From Callipepla californica brunnescens (Eukaryota; Chordata; Aves; Galliformes; Odontophoridae), in NCBI GenBank assembly GCA_023055505.1, contig JALIRH010000026.1, positions 7,579,591-7,643,590 of the forward strand: a stretch of DNA of 64,000 nt, in the 5' to 3' direction. The position numbers and the translations under genes were made by a program. Within the stretch, counting starts at the first letter, position 1, and every line of letters begins with the position of its first letter. Shown here one piece after another: positions 48,381 to 64,000 of the stretch. Below the pieces are notes generated by a model. It searched no databases. It was not told where the DNA came from and saw nothing but the letters and a program-made list of their open reading frames with translations.

Positions 48381-50894
48381 GGTCCCGTCCCGCTGCTCCC
48401 CGTGCTGAGCCCCTCGGGTTGAAACCACTCTGGAGTGGGGATGGGACGCTTCTGGCACCTGGCAGCGGGATACCGCCTGCAGGCAGTCTCGGTGCTGGTG
48501 GACGGCTGTGTGCGTGGACGTGCAGACACACGGACATGTGGACACGCAGACGTGTGGATGTGCCTTGCTGTCTAAGTAGCGCCAGTGATAGAGGACGCTA
48601 GGCAGAGAGTGCCTGCCCCACAGTTGCCTGCGTCGGAGCAGAGGTGCTCCTCCAGCACTACATGAGGAGGTGTCCTGCCCCACAGCCTGCCTTAGGAAGG
48701 CACCTGGTATGGCTGCTTTCAGGGGCTGCGCAGCCCCAGTGCCACCCATCACCCACTCCTGCTGGGTGGATTTCGGGCAGCGGGCAGCCCTCTGGGTCCC
48801 AGATGTGCCCACTGCTGTGAGCACCCAGGGCTCAGCCCTTTGGTGGGGCTGTGTAGTGCTTTGCCCAGCCCACACCCACACAGGGGAATGGTGCCCGACC
48901 TGTTTTGGGGCCACGGTGCCAGGCACGGGAAGATGGGGACTGTGGGATCCAGCCTTAGAAGGATATCTGTTCTGGGTGGGCTGCGGGCTGGCTGCCATTA
49001 CCCACATCATCCCCATGCCACCACCCTGGTGAGGGGAGGCTGCCCGAGGGAGGCTTGCAGAAGGAGGGCAGCTGTGGCAGCTGTTTGCTGTGAGGGTGGA
49101 GAAGCTGCCGTGCCGGGGTCGTCCCGTGCTGGAGTGAAGTCAGCCCACAGCTGGTGCTGGGGGGATAGCCAGGCCTCAGCTCTCAGGCTGGAGGCTGCAC
49201 CCAAGCCTATTGGCACTCAGTCACACGACGTGTGCTGTTACAGCAGCGCTGCCTATATATAGCCCGGAGGGACACGGGTGCTGGGAAAGGCTCTGCTGCT
49301 GGCTGGGGGACTCAGGCTGCCCACTTGGTCCCTCTGCCATTGCCATGGGGCCCTGGCAGGCAGGCCGGCTAGGTGGCCCAGTGGCACAGCACAACCTCCC
49401 ACCCTTCCTCACACGATGGGGACGTGCCCCTGGTGACACGCTGCCCTGCTGAGCACCGGCCCCACCAGCAGGACCTGTCCTGTGGGAAGCGGAGCTGTGC
49501 TGGGTCATTGCTGGTGTGCCGAGATCTGGTTACTGCACTGCCGTGCAACCCTCCCTGAGGCTGAGGCCAGGGCGGCTGTCCCTTTCCCATCTGAGCCCAT
49601 GAAGTGGCACAGTCGGGGTGAGTGCCTGGGTTTGTCCCACGACGGACATCCCCCTGCAACAGCAGCAGGGATGTCACTGCACCTGGTGCTGATGTGGTCA
49701 CACTTGGGGCCAGCAGGGCTGGTTTTCAGTTCAGCTACCTCCCTGCTCCCACCGCCAGCACGGTTTTTGGACACCCAGGCTCTCCCAAAGGGGCCGCCTG
49801 GCTACGTGGGGCTCTGCGAGCCATCCTCATGTCCCCCCCAGGTCACACCACCGTGGCACGGACAGCGTGCAGGCCACAATGGGCCCTGGCTGGGTGCCCG
49901 CAAGGCAGGGAGCGGCATCCCTCCCTCCCTGCCCAGAGAAAAGCTGATGTTGGTGAGGCGAGGGGTCCCCTCCCTGCAGCTGCCAGCCCCCCCATCCCCG
50001 CTCAGCCGCTCTCCTTCCTTCCAGGCCTGGCGCTTTTCAGCTGCGTGGGTGCCGATGCCAACATAACCGAGGGGCTGCCCTGCGAGGGCTGTGCAGGTGA
50101 GGAGGTGTGGGAGCGGAGAGGGAAGATGCCGTGTTTTGTCTGGCGTGGAGGCCAGCTGCTGCTTGTCAGCACAGCGGCCCTGAGCCGGTGATGGCCAAGG
50201 TCACAAGCCGGCAGCAAGCCGTGCTCGGGGCCCCCGCTGCACCCCATCCTGGTCCCTGCAGGTAACGTGACGCAGCTGCGGCGGAGGGGACACTTCTCCC
50301 GGTGCCCTGAGGAGTATCGGCACTACTGCGTCAAGGGACGCTGCCGCTTCCTCGTGGCCGAGGCAGCGCCGGCCTGCATGTAAGTCAGCAGCGCAGGGCA
50401 CGTGGTGGCACGGGGGGACTGCACGTTGCGGGGATGGGGCAGGAGATGGTGCGTCGGGTTTTGGACCCCTTTTGTTTTCCCCTGTGCTGTGGGACAGATG
50501 CGAGCGAGGCTACACGGGGGCACGGTGTGAGCAGGTGGACATCTTCTACCTGCGAGGCGACCGGGGCCAGATTGTGGTCATTTCCCTCATCGCTGCCATC
50601 GTCACCCTCATCGTCTTCGTCATCTGCGCCTGTCTCTGTGCTCAGTATGTGGGGCCGGGATGGGATCGGCCTGCATGGCCCTTGGGCTTGGATGGGTGCG
50701 GGATGCGGGCTCTGGGCTGCAGGGAGGGATGCGGGGCATCACCGGTGCTTCATCCCGCTCATCTGTTTCACTGCTGCTCCCTCAAAAGCCACTGTCGGAA
50801 GCAGCGCAGGAAGAGGAAGGAGGAGGAGATGGAGACGCTGAACAAGAACGTGCCCTCGAGGAGCGAAGATGTGCCGGAGACGGACGTCGCGTGA
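48173..50894 (+). CDS. BTC: BTC, betacellulin, EGF-family growth factor precursor
   Basis: Membrane-anchored ligand for EGFR and ERBB4, shed from the cell surface (family knowledge). Five exons: 48173-48245, 50025-50096, 50262-50379, 50498-50644, 50789-50894. Together they encode 171 residues (human 178). The N-terminus is a hydrophobic signal (PLLLCLALASGLALFSC). An NIT sequon lies in the short propeptide. The EGF domain has cysteines at 63, 71, 76, 87, 89 and 98, spacing C-7-C-4-C-10-C-1-C-8-C. YLRGDRGQ precedes the transmembrane helix at about 113-136, and the basic tail RKRKEEEMETLNK follows. GHFSRCPEEYRHYCVKGRCR and this tail distinguish BTC from AREG, EREG, EPGN, HBEGF and TGFA. The gene is very compact (2.7 kb). 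Confidence 0.95.
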
Positions 50895-51021
50895 AGGTGC
50901 GGGGGCCGGGGGGTCAGCGGGGGCCCCCTGAGCCCCGACAGCTGACAGCTGCCCGCCAGGAACCTGCGGGCGGGTCCCAGCGCCGGCAGGGCGGGCGAGG
51001 GGTCGCGCTTGTCACGGTGCT

Positions 51022-51027
51022 AATAAA
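51022..51027 (+). promoter_or_regulatory. BTC: BTC polyadenylation signal AATAAA
   Basis: AATAAA 128 bp after the BTC stop, followed by GT-rich sequence (cctgtccgcgtgttg). Confidence 0.7.
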
Positions 51028-51039
51028 AGGGTGAACCGA

Positions 51040-51470
51040 AAGCCCGCGCCTGTCCGCGTGTTGCGAAGGCGGCCCCTCTATCCCCCCCAGCGCCCGGCAG
51101 GGCGGCACGCAGCGCTCCTGGCGCCGCCAGAGCCCTTGTTGTGTAGCGCAGCGTCCGCCAGGGGGCGCCACCGCAGCCCCTCGGAGGGCTCGGCACCGCC
51201 GGAAGGGGGCGCTGCAGCGCGGCTCCGTTTCCGGCCGCGCTGAGGCGCGGCGCCGCGAGCGGGAAAGGCGGCGGCCGTGGGGTGGGCAGGGGGCCGGCCC
51301 GGCCCTGCTCCTCCACATGGACCCTCACAGCTCGGCCTCGGGATGGCCGCGCAAAGTAAATCCCGCTCGAGGCCCCACGCGGCCTCGGAGCTGTGCTCCC
51401 ATGCGGCTCCTGCCCGCTGGCGCCAGCTCCAAGCCTTCGCTGGCTCCGTTGCACGGCACGTGCTGGGCCC
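51040..51470. promoter_or_regulatory. Orphan CpG island with two CTCF-like cores
   Basis: CpG-rich segment immediately after BTC, which ends here, with no gene starting from it that I can identify. It contains CCGCCAGGGGGCGCC at 51155-51169 and CCGGAAGGGGGCGCTGC at 51198-51214. Both fit the AGGGGGCGC core bound by CTCF and point the same way. It may be an insulator, a noncoding promoter, or both. Confidence 0.55.
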
Positions 51471-51600
51471 GCCTTGCTGGGTGCGGGATCTCGTTGTCCC
51501 ACTGCAAACACCAGCCTGGTTCCACCTCAGCCCGACAGCCCAGCCCACTGCACACGGACACCTCCAGCACCAGGTAACCACGGCCCGTGCTTCCCGGCAC

Positions 51601-52842
51601 CGTCTGGGCTCTACATAGCTGCCATAACCAGAATGATGCAGTTCACAGTTGTACACTGTACAGATGCTGATTAGTTTGTATTCATTCATTAGCCTTGGAT
51701 TTCTCCAGCTCATTTGCAGCTCCTGCTCGTGGGTGCATCTAGCCCAGGAGGTCTCTTTTTTTATTGCTAGCTTTGTTTTAGCTCTGTCTCATTCCACAAT
51801 TGTAGGGGAACCGTTAGGTCAGGGCTTGAACTGGTGATTGAGCACCTGGTGAAGGGGAGTGGCTGGCCCAGGGAGCACAGGCAAATCGTTTGCACCTGTG
51901 CTTCCCATGGGACCAGAGGGCTGGAGCCACCAGGGGGCTCAAACAAGGGCCAGCCACTGAAGAGTGGCTATCTCTTGCACCTAGGCTGCTTGGTGTAAAG
52001 GAGGGCTGTATACCCAGAGAGCCCCTTCACCATTGGTGTGAGTTCAGCTCTTTATTTTGTTACATGACTATTGAGTCAAATACTTGGCCTAGTATGGCCA
52101 AGAACCTGTTAGAAGCTATTTTGCTTCTTCACAAGTGTGCTTGTAAAAACAGCCTTGTGCTTGTAAAAACACCCTGGCTTTAGACAAGGTTATAAACCAT
52201 CAGTTGTAACTTCAGTACATAATTGTATGTTGTAAACTATGGACTAGCTAGTTTTATTTTAGATTAATTGATTATTCAGGCCTGGAAACATCTGGCCCAG
52301 CATCTGCAATTCATTGGATGTTTCCAACTCGCTGTAGCTTGGGCTCATTTCTGTCTCCAATAGCTCATGCTATTAAAACTCTGAAAACAGACTTTAGACG
52401 AGGTTGTAAATCAATCACTGTTGTAATTTGAACATTAATATTGAACATCCCAGTTGCGTACTGTATAGACACTGACTAATTTAGTTTATATTTACAGACA
52501 AATTAGCCCTGGAGCTCTCTGGTTCACAGGCAGCTCCATGCTTGTCTCCAGCTTGGCAGCAGCTTGTGGACATGTCCTGGAAGTCTCCTGGACTTCTCCA
52601 GTTCTATTTTGGCTCCACGTAGCTATGGCTCATGATGGTTAAAGCAGTCTGGGCTTTACGGAAGGTCACCCATCAGTCACTGTCGTAACTCGATGATTAT
52701 TACCGAACGCCATAGCTGTACGTCGAATAGACAGAGGCTAGTTTTTGCACTTACTGATGTATTAGTTCTGGATGTGTCCAGCTCGTTAGAGCTCACGCCT
52801 GTTGCAGCAGTCTGGGCTTCAGACGAGGTCGCGCATCAATCA
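51601..52842. repeat. Diverged tandem repeat array, about 4-5 units
   Basis: Recurrent blocks follow the same order: a 'ggctttagacgagg' anchor (near 52176, 52391, 52651 and 52814), then 'taaatcaatcactgttgtaa'-like text, then 'cagttgtacactgtatagacactgactagttt'-like text split over these positions, then 'ttagccctggatttctccagctc'-like text. Anchor spacing is about 215, 260 and 163 bp, so the units carry indels. A first partial unit is at about 51601-51730. A 20-bp tandem duplication lies near 52130-52170. I cannot match it to a named repeat family. Confidence 0.6.
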
Positions 52843-52849
52843 CTTGGTT

Positions 52850-53060
52850 CCCCGGCTCCCACAGCTCCGCGGCCGCAGCGCAGCACCGCCCACGGGTGGG
52901 AGGGGAAGGAGGAGGGAAGATGGCGGCCGCGCATGCGCATTGTGGTCCCAGCGCCGGCCCCGCGCCCCGGAGCTGCGTAATGGCGGCGGTCGGAGGGGGA
53001 GGTTGTGAGGGATGTGGGCTAAGCCCGCTGCAGCAGCGGGCGCTTGGCCTCGGTAAACTT
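52850..53060. promoter_or_regulatory. Orphan CpG-island promoter core with YY1 and NRF1 motifs
   Basis: Contains AAGATGGCGGC at 52917-52927 overlapping the perfect NRF1 palindrome GCGCATGCGC at 52929-52938, a classic housekeeping promoter core. On the plus strand an ATG at 52980 is followed by 24 GC-rich codons and a possible donor (ctcg|gtaaac, 53052). No recognised gene starts here. GSR ends about 200 bp to the right on the opposite strand. Confidence 0.55.
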
Positions 53061-53240
53061 CACATAGCTCACGCAGGCACACGTTGCAAGCCTGTCCCTG
53101 TGCCTTTAGCATCCCACCGCGATTCCGTTTTCATCTCTTTAACGCTGGGATGATGCCCCAGCACCTATCCCTGCCCTGCGTGGTGCAGCACAGGCCAGAA
53201 ATTACAACGCACAGGGCAAAGGTTTGCCAGCATCACTGCA

Positions 53241-53246
53241 TTTATT
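53241..53246 (-). promoter_or_regulatory. GSR: GSR polyadenylation signal
   Basis: TTTATT on the plus strand, i.e. AATAAA on the GSR strand, about 215 bp after the stop codon. Confidence 0.6.
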
Positions 53247-53460
53247 TTCCACTCTGGGGCACGCCATGCTGATTCCACCACTGCATTGCTCTCCAAACAA
53301 TTGGCTGATGTTTAGGCACTTATTAAGACATGAAAAAAATCATTTCCTACAACCCAGGAAAAAGAGGTGAAATTTGCTTGTGTGGTTAACGTGCACAACG
53401 TGCTGTCAATGAGGCAAGGACTGGCTCCTCAGCTTCAGCTGCTGCCAGTTCATCTCCAGT

Positions 53461-57360
<3,900 letters not shown>

Positions 57361-57429
57361 GTAAAGCGAGCGGGAGAAGCGCGGCCGTGACAAGTACGCG
57401 GAGGCGGCAACAACACAGGACGGGAATCG

Positions 57430-58072
57430 AGCTAAAAAGGGAACGCTTTATTCCGTGTTATGACAACGTACTCCCAAAAGCAGGAATCGCTTCCCTTCTC
57501 CTAGAAGCGCAGAACGAGAGGGGGGAGAAAGGGGAGGGAGGGGGAAGGGAGGGCGGAAGGGGCCTTAAAGGCCACCAGCCCTCGGCCGGGCCGCAGCCAG
57601 CCTGGTCTGCTCCACTTCGGGCGCTTGTCTTTCCATCAAACCAAGAGGGGGGGGGGGGGTCAAGAAGTTAGTGTGCATTTCCCTTAAAAATGAACTCCAA
57701 AACGCTAATTCATGCCAGTTAACCACTAGAACTAAAAATTTACAAAGAAGCATAAAAGGAGATGGAAGCATTAAGAGTTACCTTTTCCTCTCTGAACAGT
57801 CCAGAAAAAAAAAAACGAAAACCAACAAAAAATAATGACTACAATACAGCAGGCAAACCGACTGTTGTTGGACTGATTGGTATAGAATACATAGTGTTGG
57901 GAGGAATTCAGTCTCAAGTTGTGCTGAACGCTCTTCGTCCTCAGTATGGCACATTTTGGTCCATGATGGGGAGTATAAGTAGAGACGAACCCCGATTCCT
58001 TACAGAAACATGTAAATCTTGTTGCTCTTTAAAACGCCAGGTGTACTTCCTTCTACAAAGGTTACGGGAGGT
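57430..58072 (-). other. PPP2CB: PPP2CB 3' untranslated region
   Basis: Follows the PPP2CB stop. It contains a run of 13 G at 57647-57659 (C-run in the message), a purine-rich stretch near 57510-57560, and a short A-rich segment near 57807-57833. Confidence 0.7.
57447..57452 (-). promoter_or_regulatory. PPP2CB: PPP2CB polyadenylation signal
   Basis: AATAAA on the minus strand with a GT-rich element (cctgtgttgttg) about 30 bases downstream, a good match to a working site. It gives a 3'UTR of about 640 bp. Confidence 0.7.
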
Positions 58073-62358
<4,286 letters not shown>

Positions 62359-64000
62359 CTAACAAAAGAGAAAAAAAGAAACAGCAATGCAGGAAGCTCA
62401 GCCACCGGCAGGTGCAGAAATTATTCCGCCATGTTTGCACTGGAAGGTCAGTTTCCCTCTAAAAGAGAAGGGAAGAGCTTGTTGAATAAGCAAAGTGCAT
62501 TTTAGTAACCGTTGTGCAAGAAGACAAGCTGGGTACTGTGAAGCCTGGACACGTAGATTTCACCATGTATGATAATAAACAAATTCAACCAAGTAAATGA
62601 ACAAGTTAATTCTTAACCTCTCTTGAAATTAAGGAGTGTGAATCTCATGACTTCGCGTTGCATACAACTTCAATCACTGTTGGGCTTCACCCACAAAACC
62701 TCTGCTTTTTCCAGTCATTTCTGAAGTGCATGCAATGACCGCAAGTGCCATTCCAGCACCACATGCAGATCTCATCTCCTTAAGCACAACCACTTGGTTT
62801 GAAGCACTGCGGTCCATTTGATGGATACACTTCTGGTTCAGAAGAGCTCAGAAGGTCAATTCATTTAAACTATGTGAACTACAGCAGCACAGGGATTCCA
62901 GTCTGACTGCCAAAGCCAAGTGCTACTTGGCTTCACGATGCCTAGCAGCTTTACCTCAAGAACCGCAGCTGTATCAGTGGCCATCTCACGTCCTGTCAGC
63001 ACGATTTCTGTGGGAGGCTTGCATGAACAGGGTTTGGTCAGTCATCTGGCAGCCTGCCGTCAGGGCAGGAACGCCCGAGGAGACTGCACACACTGCCCGG
63101 GCAGCTACTACGGTTTTTGAAAAACCTGGTTTGCAAAAGCAAGGCTAACACTAGATACTATTTCATACTTGCACCAGCAGTGAATCCGCGGCCTGTGAGG
63201 CTTCTTTGAGAAGTTACCTGGCTTGCAATGACAGACAGGCTCTCCGCTCCTGCCGCATTGTAGCCTGACTGCCACCCAAGTTACTGCTTCCCATCCCACG
63301 CAGCCGCGTGGAACCACGTGCCACGCCACCTTCGCTGGCAACGAAGCAGCAGGCTCACATCTCTCTTCTGCCAGCCCTAACAGCTCATCTCCACCGCCTT
63401 CGTCCTCTGGCATCCCTCGCGCTTCCTCCCCCCATCGCTGCCCACCCAGGAACCAAGCGTGCCACCCTAAAACCAGGATTTGGCAGGAGCAGGTCTGCGC
63501 CATGGAAACAGCCCTGCAAGCAGCGCATCTGCTCCGTACCTACAAAGCCATCATCTGAGCAGGGCTGATGTTAAGCAAGGCTGAACGTGACGAAGCAACC
63601 CGCCTGGCAGAAAAGCTGGGCACTGCTGTGGCACTTCTCCTCGCAGCGTGGGAGGTTTTCTTCTCGCTGAAGTTACTGAGGAAAAACAGCTTTCCTAAAC
63701 CTCACCTGTACTAAACTGGCACGAACCTCGGTGCGTACGCAAGAGGCACTTTTCTAGCCCGGGGCACTCGCTCCCTGCCAAATTTCCAGTTCTCCTCCAA
63801 GTTGAATTTAAATTCTTCTGGAGCCACTATCTGCTTCCTGGCTATAACCAACTGGCAACAAAACGACTACAGATGGAGGGAAGGCATTCCTGGATTTAGT
63901 CATCTCTTTCTGTGCACCCAGCAATTCCTATGCTAATTGCAGCCACGTAATGCAGTAATGTAGCCTACCTGCATTACTTATTATAGTTATCAAATATCAT
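62359..64000 (-). other. PPP2CB intron 1 (partial), no gene seen
   Basis: Right edge of the window, inferred to be the 5' intron of PPP2CB. The first exon was searched for on the minus strand and not found. Nothing else is recognisable. Confidence 0.6.

Noticed and set aside
46176..49016. Open frames of about 400-450 codons on both strands (46176-47408 +, 47189-48529 -, 47802-49016 -)
   Set aside because: They lie in the PARM1/BTC CpG island, overlap real exons on the other strand, are rich in Arg/Pro/Ala/Gly and show no domain. High GC depletes stop codons.
48173..50894. AREG, EREG, EPGN, HBEGF or TGFA
   Set aside because: The tail RKRKEEEMETLNK and FYLRGDRGQ before the membrane are betacellulin features, and PARM1 is the expected neighbour.
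62359..64000. First coding exon of PPP2CB
   Set aside because: Searched for the conserved 34-residue N-terminal exon on the minus strand; not found before the window ends.

Overview
The window is vertebrate nuclear DNA, almost certainly avian. It holds six spliced protein-coding genes with canonical GT/AG borders, several CR1 non-LTR retrotransposon tails (the typical bird repeat), and compact genes whose promoters are CpG islands. There is no operon, CRISPR array or prokaryotic feature. All gene calls rest on reading the translated exons against protein families I know; no search was run.

Layout, left to right. JADE1 (+) fills 1-29.4 kb: nine coding exons between 5.0 and 26.7 kb, AT-rich introns, and a 2.7 kb 3'UTR. 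The first ~17 codons and the promoter lie upstream of the window. One JADE1 intron holds the antisense wreck of a class I endogenous retrovirus (gag, reverse-transcriptase connection and RNase H pieces) beside a CR1-ORF1-like fragment. RCHY1 (+, 29.5-32.7 kb) starts ~160 bp after the JADE1 polyadenylation signal, at a sharp change to GC-rich sequence, and its first introns are tiny. A 6-7 kb stretch with CR1 tails follows. PARM1 (-, 39.7-46.9 kb) and BTC (+, 48.2-50.9 kb) are head-to-head across one CpG island. From 51.0 to 53.2 kb, between the converging 3' ends of BTC and GSR, lie two further CpG islands not owned by any gene I recognise, two CTCF-like cores, an NRF1/YY1-type promoter core and a diverged tandem repeat array. 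GSR (-, 53.5-57.3 kb, 13 exons) and PPP2CB (-, 57.4 kb to beyond the right edge, 6 of 7 coding exons) are tandem, and the PPP2CB 3' end runs into the GSR promoter.

Functionally this is a set of unrelated housekeeping and signalling genes: a histone acetyltransferase scaffold (JADE1), a p53-directed E3 ligase (RCHY1), a mucin-like membrane protein (PARM1), an EGFR/ERBB4 ligand (BTC), glutathione reductase (GSR) and a PP2A catalytic subunit (PPP2CB). RCHY1-PARM1-BTC keep the relative order and orientation known from human 4q13-q21, but they are flanked by JADE1 (human 4q28) and GSR-PPP2CB (human 8p12). The window therefore spans at least two rearrangement junctions relative to mammals. I found no novel multi-gene system. 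The most unusual parts are the orphan CpG-island/repeat segment at 51.0-53.1 kb, the in-frame stop just before the GSR start codon, and the very tight tail-to-head gene junctions.
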